This document shows, piece after piece, positions 43,145 to 53,111 of a stretch of DNA of 64,000 nucleotides. The position numbers and the translations under genes were made by a program. Position 1 is the first letter of the stretch. Every line of letters starts with the position of its first letter. Below the pieces are notes generated by a model, which did no database searches, had not been told where the DNA came from, and worked only from the letters and a program-made list of their open reading frames with translations. The stretch lies in the NCBI RefSeq assembly GCF_010731295.1, contig NZ_AP022579.1, positions 6,262,001 through 6,326,000 on the forward strand, read 5' to 3'. Source of the DNA: Mycolicibacterium boenickei. GTDB lineage: Bacteria; Actinomycetota; Actinomycetes; Mycobacteriales; Mycobacteriaceae.

Positions 43145-45760
43145 GTGCGTTTGACGTGGCCGTTAACCGGTCGCACCAGGGAGATGGCCGCCATCGAGGC
43201 GGCCCTCTCGGCAGCGGGTGTCTCCGGGGTCCTCATGTGCGGGGCCGCCGGCGTCGGAAAGAGCCGGATCGCGCGCGAGGCACTGGCGGCCGCCACCACA
43301 GGAGGCCACGACTGCCGCTGGGTGGTGGGTACGTCCTCGGCGCAGTCCGTCCCGCTCGGGGCGTTCAGCGCGTGGGCCGGCTCTGGCACCACCGACACGA
43401 TCCGGTTGCTGCGCGAAGTGATCGAGGCGCTGACGGCGACATCATCGGGTGCACCGGTGGTGATCGGCGTGGACGACGTCCACCTGCTCGACGAACTGTC
43501 GACGTTCGTCGTGCACCAGGTGGTGCAGCGGGGTGCGGCGAAGGTCATTCTCACCGTCCGCGACGAGCCGAATTCCGCTGCGCTACTGGAGATATTGAAG
43601 CTCGGTCAGTTCGAGCGGATCGATCTTCAGCCGCTCAGCGCCGAGGAAACCTCGGCGCTGCTGGCTACCGTGCTCGGCGGGCCGGTGGCCCCTCATGCCG
43701 CCCGCGGCCTGTGGACCCTGACCCAGGGCAACGCGCTGTACCTGCAGAACATCGTCGAGCACGAGATCACCGAAGGCCGATTGGTTCGGCAGCACGGCGT
43801 ATGGCAATGGACCGGTGACCCGGTCGTGCCGCCCGGGCTCGTGGAGCTGATCGAGTCCCGAATCGGTGACCTACCCACCTCTGTCGGCGACGTGGTCGAC
43901 GCCCTGGCGGTCGGTGAGCCGATCGGACTGGCTGCGCTGCAACGCATCACCGCAGCAACGGCTGTCGAGGACGCGGACACCCGCGGGCTCATCACACTCG
44001 AACCGGTCGCCGGCGGCATGGAGGTCCGCGTCGCGCATCCGCTCTACGGAGAGGTTCGGCGCCGACGCGCGCCTGCCACCCGGCTGCGGCGTCTACGCGG
44101 CCTGGTAGCCACCGAACTCGCCTCGGCCGCTGACCGCGACGACCTCCGGATGGTGGTCCGCCGCGCCACCCTCAGCCTCGATTCCGACCTCCCACCGGAT
44201 CCCGACCTCCTGGTCCGGGCCGCCCACGGCGCCGTCTGGCTCGCTGACCTCCCCCTGGCCGACCGGCTCGCCGAGGCAGCGGCCCACGCCGGCGCCGGGC
44301 CGGAGCCCAATTTCGTTCGCGCCCACGCACTGTCATGGCTGGGCCGCGGCGAGCAGGCTGAAGCCGTACTCGCGGGGATCGATCCCGAGCCGCTCACCGA
44401 CACAGAACGCGCCCGGCTCGCATTCCTGCGGGCCAGCAACATGCTGTGGGCACTCGGCTCCCCGACCGAAGCCAAGCACCTGATCGCGGAGGCGTCCAGG
44501 GGCCTCTCACCGCAGGCCCGCATCATCTACACCGATGCCTTCCTCGCGGTCTACGCGTTTGCGACCGACGATCCGCACGGAGCCGCGGAGTACACCGAAA
44601 CCCTTGACCTCGAACGCCTTCCCGCGATCGTCGGCGCGGAGATCGCCTGGGTGGTGTCTGCCGTCTCCGCCGATGCCGGGCATACAACGGCGGCCGTCGC
44701 CGCCGCAGAAACCGGGTATTCAGTCGCGGACCGATCTCTCGACGCACCGCAGATGAGGTTCAACATCGCCGACGCGCACATCAGTGCACTGCTGCTGTCC
44801 GGTGAGGTCCAGGAGGCGGTCGAGCTGGCCGACCACTTCCGGGCTCAGTCCGCTGACCTGCCGGGGACCGCCCAGTTACTCGGCGCGGCTGTGGCGGGCC
44901 GGGCCGCTCTCGGTGCGGGTGACCTACCCACCGCGTGCTCACTTCTCGCACAGGCGACTTCAGGCCTCTCCAGCGCGGGCTACCTCACCGGCTGGGCATA
45001 CCGCTACCAGGTTGCCCAGGCGACCGCACTCGCCATGCGCGGCGCCACCGACGAAGCGACCGCGCACCTGGCAGCGCTTGACGACCGGTCACGCAAATTC
45101 CGATCGTTGAATTACGAACGGGCCATCGCCCGGGCGTGGGTGGCGGGCAGCCAGGGCGCCGTCAGCGAGGCGATAGCACTGACCGTGGCGGCGGCCGAAC
45201 AAGCCCGCACCAAAGGGCAATTCGCAGCCGAGGTGCTCTGCCTGCAGACCGCGGCGCAGTTCGGCGAGCGTTCCGTCGGCGCCCGCTTGCGCGAACTCGC
45301 GTCGACCGTGGAGGGGCCGCGGGCCGGTCTGGCGGCTCGCTTCGCCGAATCCCTGCGCAAGGCTGATGCCGCCGGGTTGTCGGATGTTTCGCTGGATTTC
45401 GAAGACATCGGAGATCTCGTCACCGCCATCGACTGTGCCGCCCATGCCTCGCTGGTGTTTCGCGTTCAAGGTCTGCGGGGATCGGCGCTGAAGTGCTCGA
45501 CGCGTGCCGCTGATCTCGCAGAACGCTGCGGCGTCAGCACCCCGACGCTGCGCGCAGCCGCCGAGACCCTGCCGCTGACCAATCGGGAGCGAGAGATCGT
45601 GTCGCTGATCGCCGAGGGATTGTCGAACCAGGCGATCGCATCGCGGTTGACGCTGTCGGTGCGCACCGTGGAAAGCCACGTCTACCGGGCGATGCTCAAG
45701 ACCGAAACCACCAGCCGGGAAGACATCGCCAGCCTGCTCCGGCACAAGAAGCACTCATGA
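43145..45760 (+). CDS. Large LuxR-family ATPase regulator (LAL type)
   Basis: 871 aa. N-terminal AAA/NACHT-like ATPase with Walker A GAAGVGKS at residues 33-40 and a Walker B-like VVIGVDDVHLLD; a long helical TPR-like middle; and a C-terminal LuxR helix-turn-helix (LTNREREIVSLIAEGLSNQAIASRLTLSVRTVESHVYRAMLKT). Such proteins activate transcription after ligand and ATP binding. Starts with GTG at 43145. It converges with the cyclase/ATPase gene, only 6 bp separating the stops. Target genes unknown. Confidence 0.87.
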   Translation: MRLTWPLTGRTREMAAIEAALSAAGVSGVLMCGAAGVGKSRIAREALAAATTGGHDCRWVVGTSSAQSVPLGAFSAWAGSGTTDTIRLLREVIEALTATSSGAPVVIGVDDVHLLDELSTFVVHQVVQRGAAKVILTVRDEPNSAALLEILKLGQFERIDLQPLSAEETSALLATVLGGPVAPHAARGLWTLTQGNALYLQNIVEHEITEGRLVRQHGVWQWTGDPVVPPGLVELIESRIGDLPTSVGDVVDALAVGEPIGLAALQRITAATAVEDADTRGLITLEPVAGGMEVRVAHPLYGEVRRRRAPATRLRRLRGLVATELASAADRDDLRMVVRRATLSLDSDLPPDPDLLVRAAHGAVWLADLPLADRLAEAAAHAGAGPEPNFVRAHALSWLGRGEQAEAVLAGIDPEPLTDTERARLAFLRASNMLWALGSPTEAKHLIAEASRGLSPQARIIYTDAFLAVYAFATDDPHGAAEYTETLDLERLPAIVGAEIAWVVSAVSADAGHTTAAVAAAETGYSVADRSLDAPQMRFNIADAHISALLLSGEVQEAVELADHFRAQSADLPGTAQLLGAAVAGRAALGAGDLPTACSLLAQATSGLSSAGYLTGWAYRYQVAQATALAMRGATDEATAHLAALDDRSRKFRSLNYERAIARAWVAGSQGAVSEAIALTVAAAEQARTKGQFAAEVLCLQTAAQFGERSVGARLRELASTVEGPRAGLAARFAESLRKADAAGLSDVSLDFEDIGDLVTAIDCAAHASLVFRVQGLRGSALKCSTRAADLAERCGVSTPTLRAAAETLPLTNREREIVSLIAEGLSNQAIASRLTLSVRTVESHVYRAMLKTETTSREDIASLLRHKKHS

Positions 45761-45766
45761 CGGCGC

Positions 45767-48700
45767 TTACAGCGCAGCCCGGCTCATCGCCTCGGCCCAG
45801 TCGACATGTCCTTCGAAGCCAAGGCTTCCCGCCATCGTGCGGTAGCGGGCCGCCAGGTCCAGGAACGCGATCTCGTCACCGCGAGCCCGGGCGTGAAGTG
45901 CCCGCAGCCGCAGCAGGATGACGTCCATGATCACCGACTCCAGACGGGAACTCAGATCGGCGATCCGATCGATCAATCGCCGGGCGTCGTCCAAGTCATT
46001 CTCGGTGGCTGCGTCCAGCAACACCTCGACCAGCAGGCCTGATCCCCATGCCTCGTAGGCGAGCCGCTCTCTCTGGTGCAGCTCGGTCACGACGTCGCGC
46101 ATCACGGGTATCGCCGCATCCCGATCACCCCGCCCGGCCCGCTCCCGCGCGATGAACAACTCAGCGATGGGAACCATGAACGGCGCGTGCTCACGCGTCA
46201 AATCGCGGGCCTGCGCCATGACCTCCAACCCACGGTGCCGATCGGCCGCGGAGTCCCGAAACAGCAGCGTGGCCCCCAATGCGAGTTGAGCCAGGCCCAG
46301 CGCGTGAAGGTTGCCTGCCGTTTGCGCGGCCTGCAGGGCCTCTTCGCCCGCTCGCACCGCACTGTCGTCGGCACGCAGTACCCCGAACGGTATCGCTTCG
46401 CCGTAAGTCCAGGCGACGACGAAGCCGACCGTGGTCGGGTCGCGATTTTCGGCCATCTCGAGGGCATCCGCGAGGTCCCGGCGCCACCCGGGACGGCCCA
46501 GCCACCATCGTGCGGCACCGCGGCAGGCCAGTGCGTGCGCCAACGGGGAGCCCACGCCGTAGCCGGCTCCCTTGGTGGGATCACCGGCCGCGAGGTCGAT
46601 GACGGTCTGCGACCACTGCAGGATCTGGTCGAACCGCCCGACGTCTCCCCAGTTGACGAAAGCAATGACGGCCAATGCCATGGTCAGGTTGGGGTCGCCG
46701 ATCGACTCCAGAAGTTCCATCTGCTCGGTGACCAGCTGCGCGCCTTCCCGCGAACGGCCGGAGTACGCGAGCTCGGTGGCCCGCCCCGTCATGCCGATGG
46801 CCAGCGACACCTTGTCCCCGGCCGCCTCGCACAACTCACACAGCTCGTCGAATCGGCCACGGGTCTCGTGGGCGGTACGAGCTTGAAAATCACTGGCACA
46901 CAGTATGGTTCGTGGAGCAATCCGCATCGACAGCTGGTCCGGATCATCGTCGGGCAGGCGGTCTGCGACGCGGAAGGCCCGTTCCCAGCTGACCCTGGCA
47001 GCGTCGATGTCGCGATTGGCCGCCCATCCGGCGGCACGCATGTGCCACCCGTAGGCGGGACGCAACTCACCCGCGGCCTGCAGGTGTTCGGCGATCAGCG
47101 CGGCATTCTGGTCCGCGGCGGCCGGGTCACGCGATTCGATGGCCGCGGCCACCCGACGGTGCAACTCAGCGCGATCCGATTTCAGCTGCGATTCGTAGGC
47201 CACCGCGTGGATCAACGGATGGCGGAAGGCGTACTCGGCGTTGGGGCTCGGCCGTACCTGATCGATCAGTTCCGCTGCGACCAGGTCGTCGACGGCCGCA
47301 CGGAGGCTCAGCGCAGTCATCAGTTCGGCATCGAAACGGGCCCCGATCACCGAGGCCGCGTAGACGCTTCGCTTGCCGGCGAGGCTCAGCCGGTCGATAC
47401 GCGCCTCGATGGCCGCCTGCACGGTGACCGGCACGCTCACCTCGGCGACGTCCACCCGGCACGCGTACCCACCCGGCTCGCCGGTCAGCACCCTGCTTTG
47501 CACCAACTCCCGCACCATCTCCTCGGCGAAGAACGGATTGCCCGCGGCTCGGCCTGCGATGATCGTCGTCAACTCTCCGACCGACGGATCCGCACCGACG
47601 AGCTCACCGATCAGCGTCGTCGTCTCCGAATCATCCAGCGGGGCAAGCTTTATGGAGTGGGCGCCAGCTGCACCCGCCAGCGTTCCCCGGTATTCGGGGC
47701 GCGTCGTGGTGAGCATCATCGACGGGGTTTGCGGGATCACGGCAAGCAGGTCGCTCAGCATCAACTCGCTGACCGGGTCGATCCAGTGCGCATCCTCGAT
47801 GATGTAGAGCGCGGGCTCGGCGCGGGCCCGGGCGGCCGCATTGAGCATGTCGGTCAATCGTCGCCGCCGGGTTTCCGCATCGATCTGGGGCAGAGCCACG
47901 TCAGGGTCCGCGAAGCCGAGAAGGTCGGCGAGCAGCAGCAGATCCTCCGCGTCGGCGTCTGGAATCCGTTGCCGCAGTTGGGTACGGGCCGGCTCACCGT
48001 GGAGGTCGGCCACGCCGGTGGCCTCACGCAGCAGCCGGGCCACGGCATGGAAGGGAACATCACGCGCATGGGATTCACAGAAGGTCCAGAACACCTGTAC
48101 GCCACGGGAGGCCGCGAGATTGGAGGCCTCCCGCGCGAACCGGCTCTTGCCGATGCCTGGCGGCCCCACCACTGTCAGCGCACAGCCGTCGCCATCGACC
48201 GCGCGGTCCAGCGCGGTGTTCAGCACCGCGATCTCCCGATGGCGGCCGACCAGGCTCGCTTCTCGACGCGATCGTGCGGCGCGGCCAGGGCCCACCCCGA
48301 GCAACCGGCGTGCCGGCACCGGTGCGGCACCACCTTTGATGTGCACCAGTTCGGGCGGACCCAAGACCGCGGCATGTTCGACCAGGTGTGCCGTCGACTC
48401 CGACAACATGACGCCGCCCGGCGACGCCACCGATTCCATCCGCTTCGCGAACCCGACGGATTCACCGGTGGTGGTGTAGCCCAGCGGGGCCGACGCGATG
48501 TCGCCGGCGATCACGCGACCCGAGTTCAGGCCCACCCGCAGGCGGAGCGTCACTCCGTCACGCCGCGAAACCTCGTCGGCCAGTCGGGTCGCCTCGCCCT
48601 GGACGGCCAGCGCCGCCAGACACGCGCGAAGCGCATGATCCTCGAGCGCCGACGGCGCCCCGAACACCGCCATCAGCCCGTCACCGGTGAACTCCACGGT

Positions 48701-48940
48701 CCCGCCGCCATAGCGGCGCACCACCGCCGTCGACCGCTCCACCAAGTCCGTCACGATCTGACGCCAACGCTCCGGGTCCAACGCTGCCGCGAGCTCCATC
48801 GACCGCACCACGTCGGCGAACAACACCGTGACCTGCTTGTACTCCGCGGTGCTACGGACGGGGGCGCCGCACTCGTCGCAGAACTTGGCGTTCTCCCGCA
48901 ATCCAGTCCGGCAAGCCCCGCACGTCGCGTCCGCTGTCAT
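45767..48940 (-). CDS. Class III cyclase-domain/AAA-ATPase/TPR signalling protein
   Basis: 1057 aa. Domains in order: zinc ribbon (Cys7, Cys10, Cys21, Cys24), class III nucleotide cyclase domain (~36-170) with metal aspartates Asp43 in VLFADVV and Asp87 in FTGDG, ATPase with Walker A GPPGIGKS at 259-266, and a long TPR-like helical C-terminus. In the cyclase the usual VNxAARL motif reads VGFAKRM, so the transition-state asparagine is Gly163 while Arg167 is kept; activity may be low or absent. I use the ATG at 48938-48940; a TTG lies 18 nt upstream. Adjacent to, and convergent with, another ATPase regulator. Confidence 0.87.
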   Translation of the reverse strand: MTADATCGACRTGLRENAKFCDECGAPVRSTAEYKQVTVLFADVVRSMELAAALDPERWRQIVTDLVERSTAVVRRYGGGTVEFTGDGLMAVFGAPSALEDHALRACLAALAVQGEATRLADEVSRRDGVTLRLRVGLNSGRVIAGDIASAPLGYTTTGESVGFAKRMESVASPGGVMLSESTAHLVEHAAVLGPPELVHIKGGAAPVPARRLLGVGPGRAARSRREASLVGRHREIAVLNTALDRAVDGDGCALTVVGPPGIGKSRFAREASNLAASRGVQVFWTFCESHARDVPFHAVARLLREATGVADLHGEPARTQLRQRIPDADAEDLLLLADLLGFADPDVALPQIDAETRRRRLTDMLNAAARARAEPALYIIEDAHWIDPVSELMLSDLLAVIPQTPSMMLTTTRPEYRGTLAGAAGAHSIKLAPLDDSETTTLIGELVGADPSVGELTTIIAGRAAGNPFFAEEMVRELVQSRVLTGEPGGYACRVDVAEVSVPVTVQAAIEARIDRLSLAGKRSVYAASVIGARFDAELMTALSLRAAVDDLVAAELIDQVRPSPNAEYAFRHPLIHAVAYESQLKSDRAELHRRVAAAIESRDPAAADQNAALIAEHLQAAGELRPAYGWHMRAAGWAANRDIDAARVSWERAFRVADRLPDDDPDQLSMRIAPRTILCASDFQARTAHETRGRFDELCELCEAAGDKVSLAIGMTGRATELAYSGRSREGAQLVTEQMELLESIGDPNLTMALAVIAFVNWGDVGRFDQILQWSQTVIDLAAGDPTKGAGYGVGSPLAHALACRGAARWWLGRPGWRRDLADALEMAENRDPTTVGFVVAWTYGEAIPFGVLRADDSAVRAGEEALQAAQTAGNLHALGLAQLALGATLLFRDSAADRHRGLEVMAQARDLTREHAPFMVPIAELFIARERAGRGDRDAAIPVMRDVVTELHQRERLAYEAWGSGLLVEVLLDAATENDLDDARRLIDRIADLSSRLESVIMDVILLRLRALHARARGDEIAFLDLAARYRTMAGSLGFEGHVDWAEAMSRAAL

Positions 48941-49039
48941 CCCACAACCACCGATCAAGGGACCCCTGCACCCTCAATTGCCCAAGGATAAGGCGCCCGT
49001 CAGCGGCGAACAGCGATATTGACACCTCCGTCGGCCGCC

Positions 49040-49090
49040 GTGAGTAATACCGCTACGCGGTCGCCCGGAATGCAGTACCGCACTACTCAC
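49040..49090. promoter_or_regulatory. Inverted repeats upstream of the ABC exporter
   Basis: GTGAGTA at 49040-49046 pairs with TACTCAC at 49084-49090, enclosing ACCGC-tac-GCGGT at 49049-49061. The second is a compact dimeric-repressor-like site. They lie in the 209-bp gap between the cyclase gene and the exporter ATPase. Confidence 0.4.
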
Positions 49091-49149
49091 GCCGCGCGGC
49101 TCCGGGCAGGTGACCATCGAATCGCCCCACCGTGACCAAGGGAGACGCC

Positions 49150-49851
49150 ATGGCGCCGGTACTGCAGCTCGAAAACGTCACCAAGACCTACCGCACCGGC
49201 GACGAGCAGGTGCGGGTGCTCGACGGCATCGACTTCTCACTGCACGCCGGAGAGTTCGTCGTGGTGACCGGGCCGTCAGGGTCCGGTAAATCGACCCTCC
49301 TGCACCTTGCCGGCGGGCTGGACGAACCTGACAACGGCACGGTGACGGTAGCCGGGCGGGACGTGTGGGCGATGAGCACCGGGGCCCGCGCCGCATTCCG
49401 CCGCCGCAACCTCGGATTCGTCTTCCAGTTCTTCAACCTGGTGCCGACGCTGAGCGCGATCGAGAACGTGTCGTTGCCGCTCGTTCTCGACGGTGTACCG
49501 GCCCGCTCGGCCGATGCTCGTGCGTTGCAGCTACTGCACCGGGTCGGCCTGGGCGACCGGGCCCGGCACCGCCCCGCCGAAATGTCCGGCGGGCAGATGC
49601 AGCGGGTGGCTGTGGCCCGCGCACTGGTCGCCGAACCGTCCATCATCCTGGCCGACGAGCCGACGGGAAATCTCGACAGCCATTCCTCGATCGGCGTCCT
49701 CGATCTCCTGCGCGCCATGTCAGAAGAAGACGGCACCGCAGTGGTCCTGGTGACTCACGACCGGACCGCGGCCGGATACGGAACCCGCGAGGTGCACCTC
49801 GTCGACGGGCGCGTGAGTTCAGCCGAGGCCCAACCCGTCGAAGTACTCTGA
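49150..49851 (+). CDS. MacB/LolD-type ABC exporter ATPase
   Basis: 233 aa. Walker A GPSGSGKS, the Q-loop FQFFNLVPTLSAIENV of the LolD/MacB group, signature MSGGQMQR and Walker B IILADEPTGNLD. I chose the ATG at 49150 because GGGAG lies 5 nt before it; a GTG 18 nt upstream is also in frame. It overlaps the permease start by one base, forming the two-gene exporter. Confidence 0.9.
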   Translation: MAPVLQLENVTKTYRTGDEQVRVLDGIDFSLHAGEFVVVTGPSGSGKSTLLHLAGGLDEPDNGTVTVAGRDVWAMSTGARAAFRRRNLGFVFQFFNLVPTLSAIENVSLPLVLDGVPARSADARALQLLHRVGLGDRARHRPAEMSGGQMQRVAVARALVAEPSIILADEPTGNLDSHSSIGVLDLLRAMSEEDGTAVVLVTHDRTAAGYGTREVHLVDGRVSSAEAQPVEVL

Positions 49852-52409
49852 TGCGCCGGCTGCGGGCCGCGTGGTCGTCCTTCCGGCGCATTCACCTGAA
49901 CGCGTTGATCACCGACTGGCGCCGCACGCTGCTGAGCGTGGTCGGCGTCGCGGTCGGGGTGACGGTGGTGCTGGGAACGCTCATCCTCAAGGCCGAACTG
50001 AACCGCCCCTTCGACGCATTCGGCCCGGCGCTCACCCACGCCGCCGACCGCGGAGTGGTCGAAGTCGTCCCCAACGTCGGCGGCCGGTTACCCGTCGGGG
50101 CGGTCGATGACCTGACGGCCAAGGTCACCGGGGCCAAGGCCGTCATCCCGATCGTGGCGGGCCTGACACCGGTCGAGGCCCCCGGATTCAGTCACGGGTT
50201 CTTTCTGCTGGGCGGGTCATGCCAGGTCGAGATGCTCGTCGGGTCGTTCAAATGTGAGCAGCGGGCGCGGGAGGGAAAGGCCACCGACGGCCCTGGCGTT
50301 CCGATGCTGATTCCGGCCGTGATCGCGCAGCGGCACGGCCTCGCGCCCGGTGCTGAGTTGCGCATCCCCGGCCTGCCATCCGGTTCGGCACACGTGGGTT
50401 GGACGTTCCCCGAGTTCGACCGGGTAGCAGGGATCAACGACGGCTACGTGATGTTCGCACCGTCAGCCGATGTCGCCGCCGGCCTGCTCGGCATACCCGG
50501 ATATGCCACGACGGCGTTCGTCGTACCCGAAGACGGCGCCGACATCACCGCGGAGGTCAATCGCGTCGTCACCGATGTCGCAACGGCAGGACCGCCTCGG
50601 CCGCACCTACCCGCGCTGCTCGAAAACGGCACCCAGAGCTTCAATCTCACCGTGCTGGCCGGGGTGTTGATCGGTTGCCTGATCGCGGTGAACACCATCC
50701 TGTTGTCCATCGAGGACCGCCGGGCGGTGATGGGGACCATCGGCGCCATCGGCGCCAAACCCGCCGGGCTTTTCGGCGGGATGCTCGGAGAAGGTGTCGT
50801 GCTGGGCCTCCTGGGTGGCTTGCTCGGAGTACCAGGAGGTTTCGCCCTCGGCAGCTATCTGGTGAACACGTTCGGCCGGGCCATGTTGGCCGGTTCGGGC
50901 GGCACCATCACCACACATTTCACGCCGAGCCTGATCCTGATCGGTGCAGTCGCGGGGATGGTCGCCGGTGTCCTGGCGATGGCCGGTCCGGCACTGCGGC
51001 TGGTCCGCGAGGGACCGCTGGCATCGATGGCGAGCGCTGGCGGTGTGCAGCGCGTAAGGACGATTCCGATGTGGCCGCTGCCGGCCGGAATCGTCATCGC
51101 CGCAGGCGCTCTGGTGTTGTTGAAGGTCTTCGAACGCGGCTCGTTGCCACTCAATGTCGGTATCAACGGGATGACCGCCGGGCTGTACGGAGTCATCCTG
51201 GTGACGATCTGGTTCGCCCCGCGCGGTGCCGAGAAATTGATCGACGTGCTGACGGTCGCGCGTCCCGACCTCGGGCGGCTGCTGCGGGCCGATGTCCGGC
51301 GCTACGCGGTGTTGTTCGCATTGTCGGCCGCGATACTCGTCGACGGCACCGGCCTGGCCATCGGCTCGCAGAGTATGCAACTGCTCGGCAGCGCGCAGGT
51401 TGCCGCGGAAAAGGCCGACCGGCTGCCCTCGGCCCTGCTGATCACTGCCCAATCGGTGCTCGATCAACGGGACGGCCACATCGCCGTGCCGACATACGAC
51501 TTGATCACCAAAGCCGCTGACGGGCACGCGGTGTCGTCGCGCTGGCGCTCGACGATTTCCTCGGGGACGTTGTCGCAGCTCGTCATCGGAGTCGAACCCG
51601 GCGACTGGTACAGCCAGGCGCTGTATCCACCCGTCCGCGACGACGACGGGTTGTGGAAGGGACTGCAGGAGGGGCAGGTCGGCCTGAGCCAGATTGCCGC
51701 GAGCCGGCTCGGCGCCACGCCCGGAGACACAGTCACCCTGCCAACTGTTCACGGCCCCAAACAGTTTCAGGTGGCCGGCATCTTCCGTTCCCGGATGGTC
51801 GATGACACCGCGGTCGGCGACATCGTCCTGACATCGGACGGCTTGGCCCGTTCGGACTGGGCGGCCGTGCGGGATCAGGTTGCGGTGCAATATCTCTCAT
51901 CAGAGGACGCGACCGCGCACCGCGAGGACTACCTCAAACTCGATGCCGGCCTCTCGGTGTACGACAACCAACAATGGCGCTCAGCGGCAAGTTCCGGCAT
52001 CACCCGCTTCTTGAAGCCGTTCACGATCGCGGGGTACGTGGTGATGGCCGCCGCGGGGTTGAGCGTGCTGAACGTGTTCATACTCGGGTTGCTGCAGCGC
52101 AAACGGGAACGGGCCGTGCTGCGGGCGATCGGCGTGACCCGCCGTCAGGAACAGGCCGTCATCATCGCCCAGGCCGGACTCCTCGGGCTGCTGGTCGCCA
52201 TCTGCGGCACGCTCGGGGGCATCGGCATGACCTACCTGTGGTCATTGGGATCGCCGGTGTACTACGGCATCAAGGTCGAGTGGGCGGCGCCGGGTCTGCC
52301 GCTGCTCACGGCCGTCGCGGCGCTGATGGTGTCGGTGTTGGCCGCCGCGGTGTATCCGGTGCTCTACACGCGGAAGCTGGAGACCATCGATGTCCTGAGG
52401 ACCGGTTAG
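49851..52409 (+). CDS. FtsX-like ABC exporter permease, duplicated
   Basis: 852 aa with two FtsX units: an N-terminal anchor helix (LLSVVGVAVGVTVVLGTLIL), a large extracellular domain (including a Cys pair in GGSCQVEMLVGSFKCEQ), a block of three helices around 260-420, then a second extracellular domain and a final three-helix block (MAAAGLSVLNVFILGLLQRKRERAVLRAIGVTRRQE). It partners with the upstream ATPase. Such pairs export lipids, siderophores or peptides or regulate cell-wall hydrolases; the cargo is unknown. The stop touches the end of the convergent TetR gene. Confidence 0.87.
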   Translation: MRRLRAAWSSFRRIHLNALITDWRRTLLSVVGVAVGVTVVLGTLILKAELNRPFDAFGPALTHAADRGVVEVVPNVGGRLPVGAVDDLTAKVTGAKAVIPIVAGLTPVEAPGFSHGFFLLGGSCQVEMLVGSFKCEQRAREGKATDGPGVPMLIPAVIAQRHGLAPGAELRIPGLPSGSAHVGWTFPEFDRVAGINDGYVMFAPSADVAAGLLGIPGYATTAFVVPEDGADITAEVNRVVTDVATAGPPRPHLPALLENGTQSFNLTVLAGVLIGCLIAVNTILLSIEDRRAVMGTIGAIGAKPAGLFGGMLGEGVVLGLLGGLLGVPGGFALGSYLVNTFGRAMLAGSGGTITTHFTPSLILIGAVAGMVAGVLAMAGPALRLVREGPLASMASAGGVQRVRTIPMWPLPAGIVIAAGALVLLKVFERGSLPLNVGINGMTAGLYGVILVTIWFAPRGAEKLIDVLTVARPDLGRLLRADVRRYAVLFALSAAILVDGTGLAIGSQSMQLLGSAQVAAEKADRLPSALLITAQSVLDQRDGHIAVPTYDLITKAADGHAVSSRWRSTISSGTLSQLVIGVEPGDWYSQALYPPVRDDDGLWKGLQEGQVGLSQIAASRLGATPGDTVTLPTVHGPKQFQVAGIFRSRMVDDTAVGDIVLTSDGLARSDWAAVRDQVAVQYLSSEDATAHREDYLKLDAGLSVYDNQQWRSAASSGITRFLKPFTIAGYVVMAAAGLSVLNVFILGLLQRKRERAVLRAIGVTRRQEQAVIIAQAGLLGLLVAICGTLGGIGMTYLWSLGSPVYYGIKVEWAAPGLPLLTAVAALMVSVLAAAVYPVLYTRKLETIDVLRTG

Positions 52410-53062
52410 CCGGACGCCTTGGCAGCGGGACGCTTGCCCAGCGCGGCGTTCAGCAGCAGCGATTCGAACAACCGGTTCACGCCGTCCATCTCCTCCGGTT
52501 CGGTGACCGCCGCCGCGTGCGCGAAACCGTCGACAATCGCGCCGATCACCCGCGCCACCTGAACCGGGTCGTACTCGGCGGCGATCAGCCCGGCCCGCTG
52601 ACCCTCGACCACCGAACGCGCGAGCGCGTCCGTCATCCGAGCTCCTTGACGCGCATAACCCGCGATCAGCTCCTGGTGCCTGCGGGCGTCGATCGGTGCC
52701 GTCGCGACGAAACCGGCGAGTTCGGGAAACTCGCGGTTGATGCGGATCGATTCGGTCAGCGCCGCCCGCAGCAACTCGTGCATCGAGTGGGGCCCGGCCA
52801 TCGCCGGCGCGGCACTGGCCAGGATCTTGCCGTAGACGTCGTCGCAAACTGCTTCGAACAGCTTGTTTTTGGTACCGAAGTGGTAATACACCGACCCCGC
52901 CGTGACGCCGGCCATCTCGGCGATCTGGTTGTTGGTGGCCGGTCCGTAGCCGAATTGGGCGAAGCACCGGCAGGCGGCATCGATGACCCGTTGCCGGGTG
53001 TCACCACTGTCGATACCCGCGGGCCGTCCGGGCCCGGTCTTGACGGTCTTGGTCGCGCTCAT
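52406..53062 (-). CDS. TetR-family regulator in the Rieske oxygenase operon
   Basis: 218 aa. Helix-turn-helix RQRVIDAACRCFAQFGYGPATNNQIAEMAGVTAGSVYYHFGTKNKLFEAV and a TetR_C-type domain. I use the ATG at 53060-53062. It follows the small protein gene by 49 bp in the same direction, so it is probably the third gene of the oxygenase operon. It could also act on the convergent exporter. Confidence 0.85.
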   Translation of the reverse strand: MSATKTVKTGPGRPAGIDSGDTRQRVIDAACRCFAQFGYGPATNNQIAEMAGVTAGSVYYHFGTKNKLFEAVCDDVYGKILASAAPAMAGPHSMHELLRAALTESIRINREFPELAGFVATAPIDARRHQELIAGYARQGARMTDALARSVVEGQRAGLIAAEYDPVQVARVIGAIVDGFAHAAAVTEPEEMDGVNRLFESLLLNAALGKRPAAKASG

Positions 53063-53111
53063 CGGACCATCTTGACCCAGAAATCGAGCCCTCGGGTGAC
53101 CACGGTGGTTG

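Noticed and set aside
46076..48991. A 971-codon open frame on the + strand
   Set aside because: It is antisense to the cyclase/ATPase gene, has low-complexity Arg/Gly/His-rich composition and no recognisable domain. High GC content keeps shadow frames open.
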